This document shows, piece by piece, positions 1 through 7,308 of a stretch of 13,600 nucleotides of DNA. Numbering within the stretch: the stretch's first letter is position 1; every line of letters begins with the position of its first letter. The stretch spans positions 1 to 13,600 of the forward strand of contig CAJUQB010000118.1 of the NCBI GenBank assembly GCA_910588285.1, in the 5' to 3' direction. Position numbers and translations under genes: made by a program. This DNA is from an uncultured Lachnospiraceae bacterium (GTDB lineage: Bacteria > Bacillota > Clostridia > Lachnospirales > Lachnospiraceae). Under the pieces are notes generated by a model, which saw nothing but the letters and a program-made list of their open reading frames with translations, was not told the origin of the DNA and ran no database searches.

Positions 1-53
1 GAAATGCTGGGGGATATTTTATTTTGTCAAGGTACGGATTATTACCTACTTAC
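1..53. mobile_element. Possible end of an IS66-like element (rest outside window)
   Basis: Read on the minus strand, the sensor-kinase frame runs into a stop exactly where the sequence becomes GTAAGTAGGTAATAATCCG (positions 53 down to 35). All three minus-strand frames are closed within the next few codons. IS66-family insertion sequences typically begin with GTAA and duplicate 8 bp of target, so this could be such an element inserted into the kinase gene. The remaining element and the second end lie outside the window, so the 8-bp duplication (it would be positions 54-61) cannot be checked. It could also be an unrelated rearrangement junction. Confidence 0.3.
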
Positions 54-576
54 GGATATTGCGCAGCAGAAACAGGCCCTCCTGGGGCTTTCCCTCAATC
101 TCCAGCCGGCTGTAGCACAAAAGCGGCCTGGCATAATCCGCTGCCAGCATCTTTTGTATCTCCTGGGGCAGAAGCTCCTCCCTTCGGATTCCCGCCGCAA
201 CACGGTTGTAGAAATAGCCATTCTGCTTGTTGTCCAAAAAGAAGCAGGTGTCTGCATACTGATTGTTGGAGTACCACAGGCTCCGGTTGACGTAGGCCTG
301 CTCCTGGGGGGACAGGGGCTGCTGCTCCAAGGAGCGCTGGATATAAGCGCTTGCAATATAGCCCTCGGACAGCTCCTCCAGGCTTTTTTGGATCAATGCA
401 AAATTGTTCACCATCTTTGTATTGCTGTAGGTGTAATTTTCCAAATTCAGCTCTGTCACCTGCCGGTTGATGACGCTGCCCAGGATGATGCCGGTAACGC
501 TTAAGGGCAGCAGGGCGGCCAGCACGGTAAAAATAATCAGCTTTTTCCGAATCCCATACAAACGTTTTCTCTTCAT
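46..576 (-). pseudogene. Truncated YesM-like sensor histidine kinase, N-terminal part only
   Basis: The 176-residue product has a basic N-terminus (MKRKRLYGIRKK), one membrane segment at about residues 13-35, and then an extracytoplasmic sensor region of the kind found in YesM-type kinases. It ends at LLRNIRK, where such proteins would go on to a second membrane segment, HAMP, histidine phosphotransfer and ATPase domains. None of these is present, and full-length family members are usually about 550-600 residues, so the gene is broken. The start is fixed by a 4-base ATGA overlap with the stop of the upstream response-regulator gene (573-576), the usual coupling of a yesN/yesM-type pair. The cut lies beside the possible insertion-element end at 1-53. 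Truncation is plain from the sequence; the family call rests on architecture and partner. Confidence 0.75.
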
Positions 577-1484
577 CCTTCTCCCGTTTCCCTGTATTCT
601 GCCGGCAGGCAGCCGGCCTGTTTTTTGTACTCTGTGGGCAGGCAGCCAGCCTGCTTTTTGTACTCTGTAGGCAGGCAGCCGGCCTGCTTTTTGTACTCTG
701 TAGGCAGGCAGCCGGCCTGTTTTTTGAATTGCTGGGTAAAATAGGAAGCATTGGGCATCCCCACCTGCTCGCTGATCTGGCTGATGGAAGCATTGGAGCG
801 GCTTAACAGCATTTTGGCCTTCTTCATCCGCTCCTCCAGCAGGTATTGCTTGAAGGACATGTCCATGCATTGCTTGAAAATCCTCCCGAAATACATGGCG
901 TTCAAATGTACCTCCTCCGCCACCTGCTTGATGTTCAGGGTTTCCTCCGAAAGATTCTCCTGGATAAAACGGACCGCCTCGCCGATGTATTCCCGGGCAT
1001 TCCTGCGGATATTCTGAAGGTAGGCCTCCTCGGACCAGACCTCCTGCGCACGGCCATCACCGTTATCTGCATACCTTTTCAATATTTCACGCACCCGCTT
1101 CTGCTGCCTGCAGATATCCCCGGCCGCAGCCATGGCTGTGCGGAATTTGTCATCATCCAGGGGCTTTAGCAAATAGGTAAAGGCCCCCAGCTCGCAGGCC
1201 TTCTGCGCATAGGAAAAATCCCGGTAAGCGCTGATCACCACATAGAGCAGATCGTCGTTTTTTTCCTTTAACCGGCAGATCAGCTCCAGCCCGCTCATCC
1301 CCTTCATGCGGACATCCGTGATTACAATATCCGGCTTCTTCTCCTCCACCTCCAGAAGGGCCCTCTGGGGATCCACCGAAGCCCCCGCCACGGTAAATCC
1401 CCAGTCCTCCCAGGCATAGGTGCGCACCAGGCCTTCCAATATAATCGGTTCGTCATCTATGATATATAATTTCAGATACTCCAT
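573..1484 (-). CDS. AraC-type response regulator (YesN-like)
   Basis: 303 residues. The N-terminal receiver domain (about 1-120) has the acidic pair D10/D11, phosphoacceptor D57 in VITDVRM, S84 and K106 in LLKPL. The C-terminal part (about 180-285) is an AraC-type double helix-turn-helix, with NAMYFGRIFKQ in the first HTH region and ISQISEQVGMPNASYFTQQF in the second. It should be phosphorylated by the neighbouring kinase and control transcription, often of sugar uptake genes in this family; no target is visible here. The start at MEYLKLYIIDDE is chosen because the receiver fold begins at once and a G-rich ribosome binding site precedes it; the frame is open further upstream without resembling a protein. 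The oddity is the tail, where an 11-residue unit KKQAGCLPTEY is repeated four times in the last ~50 residues. The partner kinase is truncated, so signalling is probably broken. Confidence 0.92.
   Translation of the reverse strand: MEYLKLYIIDDEPIILEGLVRTYAWEDWGFTVAGASVDPQRALLEVEEKKPDIVITDVRMKGMSGLELICRLKEKNDDLLYVVISAYRDFSYAQKACELGAFTYLLKPLDDDKFRTAMAAAGDICRQQKRVREILKRYADNGDGRAQEVWSEEAYLQNIRRNAREYIGEAVRFIQENLSEETLNIKQVAEEVHLNAMYFGRIFKQCMDMSFKQYLLEERMKKAKMLLSRSNASISQISEQVGMPNASYFTQQFKKQAGCLPTEYKKQAGCLPTEYKKQAGCLPTEYKKQAGCLPAEYRETGEG
594..725 (-). repeat. Four tandem 33-bp repeats in the response-regulator C-terminus
   Basis: Four adjacent 33-bp units (594-626, 627-659, 660-692, 693-725) differ from one another by only a few bases. 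Each encodes KKQAGCLPTEY or a near copy, so the reading frame is kept. Only one copy would be expected after the second HTH helix (YFTQQFKKQAG...). Each unit also contains a GC-rich near-palindrome (GCAGGCAGCCGGCCTGC type), which may favour slippage. The array ends 18 bp before the kinase start. Confidence 0.95.
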
Positions 1485-1631
1485 TGTCCCATTCCCCCCG
1501 TCCTTCCATTCTCCCCCGTCCTGCCATATAATGAGATCCATCCCATGATGATGTTGGGGGCAAATAGGGCTTTTCTGAACTAATATTGGCAAATTGCACA
1601 AATTGTATTCTGATTTGTGACTGTGGAGAAG

Positions 1632-1777
1632 CTTAGAGCGTCTTAATGTTCTGCCCATGAAACAGCAATTCGGCGGCACGGATGCCGGCGAAAGCCCGAT
1701 CTGCGCCATGGAGGGCGCATAGAGGGCGGTTGTGTCCGGTTATAACATCTCTCCCCAGAACATTTAGACGCTCTTAG
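1632..1777. mobile_element. MITE-like element, 136 bp, with 17-bp terminal inverted repeats
   Basis: AGCGTCTTAATGTTCTG at 1637-1653 is matched in inverse orientation by CAGAACATTTAGACGCT at 1756-1772 with one mismatch in 17. The 5 bp CTTAG lie directly outside both ends (1632-1636 and 1773-1777), as expected for a target duplication. The 102-bp interior is GC-rich, has no credible gene, and holds short palindromes such as TGCGCCATGGAGGGCGCA. This is the structure of a non-autonomous transposable element. It lies in the 390-bp gap between the response regulator and the SPL-like gene. The rest of that gap (1485-1631, 1778-1873) shows no gene and no clear terminator. Confidence 0.65.
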
Positions 1778-1873
1778 GTTCGAAACCGGAATAAAAGAGG
1801 AATACAATTTATGCAATTTGACAGACACAGTTTAAAAAGGCCCTATTTGACCCCAACATCCCCATGTCGAGTG

Positions 1874-2755
1874 TCAATCAAAATCCCCAAAAAGGCTCAG
1901 CTGACTGGCAGTATTTTTTTCCTCATAGGTCTGAAGATATTGGAAAATCTGCTGGTTCCTATGGACCATTCCGCCCTGCTCACATTTGCGGTCAAACAGC
2001 TCCATCAGGCGGCTGTTGTTTGGGCTTTCTATCAGGTACTGGTTTCCGTAGGCCTGTATGTATTTCTCCCTCAGTCCCGGAAACAGGCGGTCCAGCTGCC
2101 CGTAAAAATACTCCCGGTTCCCTTCCCGGAGGGTCAGACCCATGCCAAAGCAGATCACCCCATAGACCCCTGCCTCCATGCACAGGTCCAAAATACCGGA
2201 AATATTCTCCTCCGTGTCATTGAGAAAGGGCAGGACAGGTGTCAGCCACACAACGGTGGGGATTCCTGCATCCCGCAGCTGCTTCAATGCCCCAAACCGT
2301 TCCCGGGTGGTGCTTACATGGGGCTCGATCTTTTTGCACAGCTCCTCCTCACAGGTAGTCAATGTCATCTGCACCACGCATTTTGTTCTCTCGTTTATTT
2401 TCTGCAGCAGGTCTATGTCCCGCAGAATGCGGGATGATTTCGTGATAACAGTAAAGCCAAACCCATACTCCAGAACCAGCTCCAGGGCCCTTCTCACATG
2501 CAGAAGCTCCAGCTCCAGGGGGATATAGGGGTCTGTCATGGAGCCTGTGCCGATCATGCATTTTTTCCGTTTGTGCTTCAGGGTATGCTCCAGCAGAGTA
2601 AGGGCATTTTCCTTGACCTCAATATCCTCAAAATCGTGGTTCATTTGGTAGCATTTACTTCTGGAATCACAATAAATGCAGCCGTGGGAACAGCCCCGGT
2701 ACAGGTTCATTCCGTTTTGGGGCGATAAGATTCCTTTTGCTTTCACAAAATGCAT
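1874..2755 (-). CDS. SPL-like radical SAM protein (COG1533 type)
   Basis: 293 residues. A near N-terminal radical SAM motif C22-SHG-C26-IY-C29 in NLYRGCSHGCIYCDSR should bind the [4Fe-4S] cluster that cleaves S-adenosylmethionine. Motifs such as IGTGSMTDPYIPLE, TKSSRILRD, QMTLTT and WLTPVLPFLNDT match the broad family that includes spore photoproduct lyase relatives and many uncharacterised radical SAM proteins. Those stand-alone members are usually near 300 residues, so this one looks complete; its substrate is unknown. The start at MHFVKAKG is supported by AAGGAGG (2762-2768) six bases upstream. Its codon use is GC-rich like the two-component genes and unlike the AT-rich operon at 5290-12514, so it is probably resident chromosomal DNA rather than part of the peptide system. 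The frame also runs upstream, open, into the Rpn-type remnant. Confidence 0.9.
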   Translation of the reverse strand: MHFVKAKGILSPQNGMNLYRGCSHGCIYCDSRSKCYQMNHDFEDIEVKENALTLLEHTLKHKRKKCMIGTGSMTDPYIPLELELLHVRRALELVLEYGFGFTVITKSSRILRDIDLLQKINERTKCVVQMTLTTCEEELCKKIEPHVSTTRERFGALKQLRDAGIPTVVWLTPVLPFLNDTEENISGILDLCMEAGVYGVICFGMGLTLREGNREYFYGQLDRLFPGLREKYIQAYGNQYLIESPNNSRLMELFDRKCEQGGMVHRNQQIFQYLQTYEEKNTASQLSLFGDFD

Positions 2756-3045
2756 GGCCTGCCTCCTTGCTGTCCGGCGCTGCAGCTTCTCCAGGATACG
2801 CCCTCTGGGAACCTGCCCTCCAGGTTGTCAAGAACAAATGCCTTGATGCCTTCTTCGCGGCCTTCCTTCAAGCCCTCTTCAATAAAATATTCTGACCAGC
2901 TGCACACGTTCTGCATCCTCCCTTCCAGCTCTTCTGTCATTATCATTCCATATTCCTCTGTTAAAATACGCTTTTTTCTTGGTTCTTTCCAATCTTGGTT
3001 GAATTGAAAATCTTTTTTCCTACAGGACGTGTGATATGTGGCCAT
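2743..3045 (-). pseudogene. C-terminal remnant of an Rpn-type (PD-(D/E)XK nuclease/transposase) protein
   Basis: The open frame contains RILTEEYGMIMTEELEGRM, then SEYFIEEGLKEGREEGIKAF and VLDNLEGR. This resembles the variable tail of Rpn family recombination-promoting nuclease/putative transposase proteins common in Lachnospiraceae. The nuclease domain that should precede it is absent. At about 2810-2820 the frame is lost: RILEKLQRR, the expected continuation, appears in the frame two bases on and runs open into the SPL-like radical SAM gene. Upstream of about 2980 the sequence changes into repeat-related DNA (2981-3104), so the first ~20 residues (MATYHTS... to ...DWKEP) are probably not original. 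I read it as a truncated, frameshifted remnant. The family call rests on resemblance of the tail alone. Confidence 0.6.
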
Positions 3046-3104
3046 AATAAGCCTAGAGATTTATCAAATCAACAAACAATGGAAAGAACCTATCTACCGT
3101 TTAC
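2981..3104. repeat. IS-end-like repeat at the left edge of the island
   Basis: On the minus strand from 3104 the sequence starts GTAAACGGTAGATAGGTTCT and continues TTCCA to 3080. This matches 24 of 25 bases of the repeat starting at 12957 in the opposite orientation. A second piece at 2981-3005 (GGTTCTTTCCAATCTTGGTT...) matches the continuation of the 12957 copy with about two mismatches, but inverted with respect to the first piece. The stretch therefore looks like a rearranged or deleted insertion element with inward-facing arms. The GTAAACGGT end is the same as in the small palindrome at 13406-13425. Confidence 0.6.
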
Positions 3105-3142
3105 ATTTGTCAGGCGACTCATGACATGATTTTCTTGATGAT

Positions 3143-4738
3143 TCATGAAAGTGTAACTTGTTTTGCAAAAGCACACTTCTTTTCCTCAGAAAAATGGTGG
3201 GTGATAACAAACATGATACCATTTGACTGTTCAATCAGAATATCTTCGATTTTTTCAGCGGTTTCTGCATCCACATTAGCGAGAGGCTCATCGATGATGG
3301 TTATGGGGGCATTGCGCAACAAAGTTCTTGCAAGCGCGATTCGCTTGCGTTCACCGCCCGACAGATTGCTGCCGCCTTCCAGGATCATACTGCCAAGTCC
3401 ATCCTCGTTGGCAAGCTTGTTCAAATTTAGTTTTTGCAGCAATGATATCAGCTCTGCATCGCTGATATCACTGCGGTACATGGTAAGATTGTTCCGCAGT
3501 GTATCATGAAAAAGCACGGGATCCTGGCGCATGACGGCAATCTTCTCATTCAGCTTATATACGGAAGAAGCTCTTGTATTGTTTATGAATATCTCACCGC
3601 TTTGTGGTTTGTAATATCCAAGGAGGAGATTCATGCATGTTGATTTGCCGGAGCCGCTCTGGCCCATTATGAGACATTTTTCGCCTGAGCTTACGGTGAG
3701 GCTGAAATCATGCAATACCTGTTCTTCGTTGTTATATCCAAAGCAAACGCTCTGGAAAGAAATGCTTTCCACATCATCCAATATTTCCGTCCTTTCGGTG
3801 TCAACGGAAGATGATTGGTCTAACATAGATTCCAGTTTTCTTACTATGGGCTTTGTTCCAAGCAGCTCCTGCAGGTAAACGGAAATTGCAATTATGGGGT
3901 AAGAAAGCTGGTCGATAAGACCAACCGCAATAAAGAAGTTGCCCGCGGAAAAATCTCCCTTCAGAACAAGGGCGGCTGTTGCTACAATCACGGCAAAGTG
4001 GCTCATATAAGAGAGCAGGGCTGTGACCGTTTTTGATAGATATGTCACCTTTTTATAGTGAAACATTTTTTGGGCTACTTCGTCATTACTATTGCGGAAT
4101 CTCCGAAGAATTACATTCTCAATGGAATAATTCTTGATCAATTCAAACCCAGAAAGCCACTCGACGATGTACCCAAGATGCTTCTGAAAGCTGTCTGTAC
4201 TTTCTGTTTTTGCTTTTTGCAGCCTTTTCTCAATCAGCTTAGGTATGTAGAGGGGCATGGTCAGTAAAAACAGGGTGAGCAGGGCCAGACGGTAATCAAG
4301 CAGGAACAGTGCGGCGCTTACAATAACCGTTTTTGAGGATATCTCCATCAACAGCGGAATGTTATCCAGATAGCCGGCATTGATTTGGTCGAGCTGATCC
4401 GTATACTGTGCTACAAACTCCCCCTGCTGCATAGCCATAGCCTCAACAGGACTGCGCCCAAGCAGCCATTCAAAGAACGACTGACGCAGGGTTTTCTTAT
4501 TGGCTACGGAAAGACGGCCGCGGAAATAATCGTAACCGTAGTAAGCACCCATTTCCAGTGCGATTGCAGCAAAAAACAGGATGGCAAGCCGGATCACTCC
4601 AGAGTTGATTCCTGCAAGTGCAGCGTCCAGCAGTTCCCCCTTTAGGAACTGCACATAAGTTCCGGCAAAACCGGCGGCAAAGACAAAAAGAATACAGATG
4701 GCCAGAAACCTTTTATGTTTTTTTATGAGATTTTTCAT
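3143..4738 (-). CDS. ABC exporter: fused membrane and ATPase domains, candidate peptide exporter
   Basis: 531 residues. The N-terminal part (about 1-310) is a transmembrane domain with hydrophobic segments near 12-35, 50-70, 135-175 and 245-290. The ATPase domain follows, with Walker A GQSGSGKS (359-366), Q-loop VMRQDP, signature LSGGE (460-464), Walker B TIIDE (480-484) and H-loop ITHH (His514). There is no N-terminal C39 peptidase domain, so it should not cleave a leader itself. ATG at 4738 is preferred over the GTG at 4747 because GAGGTG lies about 7 bases before the ATG and overlaps the GTG. Only 17 residues follow the H-loop, fewer than the usual several dozen, and the gene stops 38 bp from the repeat at 3104, so the tail may have been lost. 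Its base composition is more GC-rich than the peptide operon; the export role is inferred from strand and position. Confidence 0.9.
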   Translation of the reverse strand: MKNLIKKHKRFLAICILFVFAAGFAGTYVQFLKGELLDAALAGINSGVIRLAILFFAAIALEMGAYYGYDYFRGRLSVANKKTLRQSFFEWLLGRSPVEAMAMQQGEFVAQYTDQLDQINAGYLDNIPLLMEISSKTVIVSAALFLLDYRLALLTLFLLTMPLYIPKLIEKRLQKAKTESTDSFQKHLGYIVEWLSGFELIKNYSIENVILRRFRNSNDEVAQKMFHYKKVTYLSKTVTALLSYMSHFAVIVATAALVLKGDFSAGNFFIAVGLIDQLSYPIIAISVYLQELLGTKPIVRKLESMLDQSSSVDTERTEILDDVESISFQSVCFGYNNEEQVLHDFSLTVSSGEKCLIMGQSGSGKSTCMNLLLGYYKPQSGEIFINNTRASSVYKLNEKIAVMRQDPVLFHDTLRNNLTMYRSDISDAELISLLQKLNLNKLANEDGLGSMILEGGSNLSGGERKRIALARTLLRNAPITIIDEPLANVDAETAEKIEDILIEQSNGIMFVITHHFSEEKKCAFAKQVTLS

Positions 4739-4914
4739 GATATACACCTCGTTTCGTCAACGCAAATAATATCGTAGCAAAACATACCTTTCTATATCGT
4801 TTTGTTTGTAATTTGGGTAACACAAGGAATCTCCGGTATGGAAGCCGGAAGTATACAGATAAAATCAGATATGACACATGACAATAGAAAGGCGTAACAT
4901 GAAAAAGCGTAGGT

Positions 4915-5002
4915 TCATTTACGCAAATAACAGTTTGCATAACGATTCATTGTCCGTGCCATCATTTTTACATTCTAATGCGCATAACAATACCTCCTCC
5001 TT
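4915..5002 (-). other. Strong ribosome binding site followed by two minimal ORFs
   Basis: A near-ideal ribosome binding site AAGGAGGAGG (4993-5002) lies 7 bases before an ATG whose frame gives only MRIRM and a stop (4968-4985). Two bases after that stop a second frame opens, MMARTMNRYANCYLRK (4915-4965), 16 residues, ending 177 bp before the ABC start. This could be a regulatory leader peptide for the exporter gene, a very small unrecognised peptide, or the decayed start of a lost gene. Nothing recognisable lies between 4748 and 4914. Confidence 0.3.
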
Positions 5003-5009
5003 AAACTAC

Positions 5010-5093
5010 ATTTAGCCTACCACATAGAAGGCCTTTTTTGTACGACAAACGCATAAATGCGTTCTTCAACCAAATCCATACACTTGGCTAAAT
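5010..5093. promoter_or_regulatory. Palindrome inside a longer inverted repeat upstream of the exporter
   Basis: AACGCATAAATGCGTT (5048-5063) is a perfect palindrome with 7-bp arms and a 2-base centre, typical in size for a dimeric regulator's operator. It sits between ATTTAGCC (5010-5017) and its exact complement GGCTAAAT (5086-5093). The set lies just upstream of the strong ribosome binding site at 4993. It could be an operator or, if transcribed, a structured leader. No clear -35/-10 pair was found; the call rests on symmetry and position. Confidence 0.35.
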
Positions 5094-5293
5094 TTTACAA
5101 ACTTATAATTCTCCTCAAATGTTTTTCTGGATCAGTCCCTATCGCATACCACTTCTTTTTCTGGCTTAATTTTTTGTTCCATATTTCCATCATCTTCAGT
5201 ATAATGAAGCTCCTCGCTGCAAGCCCTCAAGCATCTTCCGCGACTGTGGCACAATAATTTACCAATAGGTATATCGCAATTTTTTATTGCTAT
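5066..5293 (-). pseudogene. Coding-like remnant with Cys-rich motif, no start codon, in-frame stop
   Basis: Directly after the S41 protease gene, one minus-strand frame reads GKLLCHSRGRCLRACSEELH and then an acidic/lysine-rich stretch ending VVCDRD at a TGA (5132-5134). The same frame continues SRKTFEENYKFVKFSQ to a second stop at 5066. Its composition looks like a real protein C-terminus, but it has no credible start codon and no ribosome binding site. Another frame also reads protein-like (MMEIWNKKLSQKKKWYAIG, 5095-5193), so the choice of frame is uncertain. I do not recognise the family. It probably marks the edge between the AT-rich island and older DNA. Confidence 0.3.
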
Positions 5294-6255
5294 TTATCTA
5301 AAAACATATCGTCATCAATTAAGCCATACTTATCTGGTATAATAGAAGTTTTTGAATACTTGGCGGTTTCTCCTCCGAATATATTTAGAGGATGAATGAA
5401 TTTGTATACAGGTATTAATAAAATGTTTGTATCATATATGATACGCTTCTGGATCACATTCTTCCCATAGGAATTTTCCCCATATACTGTTCCTGGATAT
5501 ATCTCTCGCATTGAAGAGCAAAATAGTTCTGATGAACTTACAGTCTGCCTATTTATTATAAAGTCTACTCGCTGAGCAACACGTTTGTGTCGGTTCTGAT
5601 TATAGTATAAGTGCTCGACTCGTTCCTGTCTAGAATTTTCAAAGATAAGTCTTGCCGGCATATCTTTATACGAAAAGTATGTTAAATATGTTGCAAGACT
5701 TTTTATGTCACCGCCAAGGAATCCTCTTAAATCAATTATTATTCTCTCTATGCCATCCATCTTATCATCAATCTGATATAAGGTTGATAGCGAAAAACCA
5801 TACAAGTCAACATATAACGTATCATTTATTCTTAAAAGTCGATTTGTACAAATGTGTTCCATTGCTGCCTCTGGATCAGAGACCATAATTTCTTGATAAA
5901 GTTGTTCTCTACCTGACAATATATTAACTTTTATAGCCCGACTTGATTTGCCTATAAGACCTTTTTCGACAGATTGATCGTCTATCGCAACCAACCTATC
6001 TCCAGTTGAAATAACGTTATCCCAATTTTTTCCCACATTGCTTACAACAAAACCATCTTGACTATAACTAATATGAATCCCAACACTCTCAAGAAAATCT
6101 CCATTGCTTTGATATACACAAAAGAATGGATCATTAAAAGAATATATATACCGAGCTAAGTCCGTACAATCTACACTTGGCAAATCACTAAAACAAATAT
6201 AGTTACTCTTACAATATAATAATAGTTCGTCCAACGAATGTATAGTTATACTCAT
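5290..6255 (-). CDS. S41-family (C-terminal processing type) serine protease, probable leader peptidase
   Basis: 321 residues without signal peptide or membrane segment, so probably cytoplasmic. A PDZ-like segment occupies about 58-100 (GIHISYSQDGFVVSNV ... GDRLVAIDDQS). The protease core follows with IIIDLRGFLGGDI (172-184), catalytic Ser240 in QTVSSSELF, and Lys265 in GENSYGKNVIQ. The 25-residue Ser-Lys spacing is the same as in CtpB and Prc, whose Ser/Lys catalytic pairs these residues match. It starts at MSITIHSL with GGAGG just upstream, and is the last gene of the peptide operon, 51 bp after a radical SAM/SPASM gene. Since the ABC exporter lacks a C39 domain, this enzyme is the obvious candidate for removing the leader of the peptide at 12374-12514. 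The family is clear from the motifs; the substrate is inferred from context. Confidence 0.85.
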   Translation of the reverse strand: MSITIHSLDELLLYCKSNYICFSDLPSVDCTDLARYIYSFNDPFFCVYQSNGDFLESVGIHISYSQDGFVVSNVGKNWDNVISTGDRLVAIDDQSVEKGLIGKSSRAIKVNILSGREQLYQEIMVSDPEAAMEHICTNRLLRINDTLYVDLYGFSLSTLYQIDDKMDGIERIIIDLRGFLGGDIKSLATYLTYFSYKDMPARLIFENSRQERVEHLYYNQNRHKRVAQRVDFIINRQTVSSSELFCSSMREIYPGTVYGENSYGKNVIQKRIIYDTNILLIPVYKFIHPLNIFGGETAKYSKTSIIPDKYGLIDDDMFLDK

Positions 6256-6306
6256 AGTCCTCCATCAAAAAGATTACTGCATTCACTACATTTAATTTTT
6301 TATCTT

Positions 6307-7308
6307 TTAAATTATATTAAGGCAACCAACTATACAAGCCGTCTTTGCATTACAATCGTAACATTTATCGTCTTTTAACTGTAATGGCACTACTATTTGA
6401 TGATTAAGTAAATCTCTTAATTGTACTGGCTTAATGCTTTGACATGTTAGGTATCTATCTATTTGTGAGCACAGGTGAACATTGAGATTGTTGTCAATCG
6501 ATATTGTCTCCGCTAAATCGGAACAAGAATAGTTTTCCTCTGGTTCTACTTGTTCTAACGCTCTTGCTAATTGTTTGAAAGCTGAAGTTCTTATATCAAG
6601 CCTTGAAAAATATTGGCTTTGCAATTTTGCAACGCGAATTAGGCAATCAATTTTTTCAGGGATTGTTAGCTTTAAATCCTCCCAATTAACCACAGCACGG
6701 CCTTTTTTATAGACAAAAGAATATATTAGCTTGTTAATGTGCATTTTACAACTAAACTCGGCCATTTCTTCTATCTGATGATAATTTTGCTTACAAAGGG
6801 TCATAGTAATGTTTAGTAGCGATGAAGCATGCAATGCATCAAAATGTTTAATTGCTTCAACAGTCTTTTCAAATCCATCGCCGCGAATTTGCTCATCAAC
6901 TGATTTATTTGTACCATTTAATGTTATCTGAATATGTATATTATTGTGAATCAAAAAATTTATCAGTTCATCATCCAACGTTTTTCCGTTGCTTAATACT
7001 TGAATATTTGCATACGGCAATAACATCAGAACAATATCTTTAAACTTTGGATGTAATGCAGCTTCTCCACCACTCAATATAACACTTTCGATATTACTCA
7101 TGTTAGATAAAAGTGCACATAATTCATCCACTTCGCTAAGAGCCAGTTCCCTAATACAATTGTTTGATGCATTAAAGCAATGAATACATGAACTGTTGCA
7201 TTCTGAAGTAACCTCTATATATAACCTGTTTGTGCTTTTATGACATGTTGAGAGAATGCAAACGGGACAATCCGAACTTAAAATACATCTTTTTTCATTT
7301 ATCTTCAT
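6307..7308 (-). CDS. Radical SAM/SPASM peptide maturase (third in operon)
   Basis: 333 residues. The radical SAM motif is C37-NSS-C41-IH-C44 in SECNSSCIHCFNASNN, followed by ILSGGEAALHP, VLSNGKTL and QITLNG of the TIM-barrel core. The C-terminal SPASM region has CSDLAE..., then VHLCSQ and a final C316-YD-C319-NAKTA-C325-IVG-C329, able to hold auxiliary iron-sulfur clusters. Such enzymes install carbon- or sulfur-based crosslinks in ribosomal peptides. An extra set of N-terminal cysteines (C8, C14, C17, C22) precedes the core; their role is unknown. It is a clear paralogue of the protein at 10986-11960 (shared QITLNG, KKGRA/KKNGRA plus NW, and similar last 20 residues). ATG at 7308 is chosen because GAGG lies 6 bases before it; the upstream ATG at 7320 overlaps that site. 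It overlaps the preceding PqqD-like gene by 14 bases. Confidence 0.93.
   Translation of the reverse strand: MKINEKRCILSSDCPVCILSTCHKSTNRLYIEVTSECNSSCIHCFNASNNCIRELALSEVDELCALLSNMSNIESVILSGGEAALHPKFKDIVLMLLPYANIQVLSNGKTLDDELINFLIHNNIHIQITLNGTNKSVDEQIRGDGFEKTVEAIKHFDALHASSLLNITMTLCKQNYHQIEEMAEFSCKMHINKLIYSFVYKKGRAVVNWEDLKLTIPEKIDCLIRVAKLQSQYFSRLDIRTSAFKQLARALEQVEPEENYSCSDLAETISIDNNLNVHLCSQIDRYLTCQSIKPVQLRDLLNHQIVVPLQLKDDKCYDCNAKTACIVGCLNII

Noticed and set aside
4..504. Long plus-strand frame opposite the sensor kinase
   Set aside because: GC-rich DNA opposite a real gene often stays open; the minus-strand product has the membrane segment and the coupled start.
594..725. CRISPR array
   Set aside because: The units are directly adjacent with no spacers and lie in frame inside a coding region.
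4713..4940. Minus-strand 75-residue open frame overlapping the ABC gene start
   Set aside because: No family resemblance, no ribosome binding site, and it overlaps the well-supported ABC start in another frame.
5132..5134. In-frame TGA as a possible selenocysteine codon
   Set aside because: No start codon, no recognisable selenoprotein family and no checked SECIS-like hairpin; decay is simpler.
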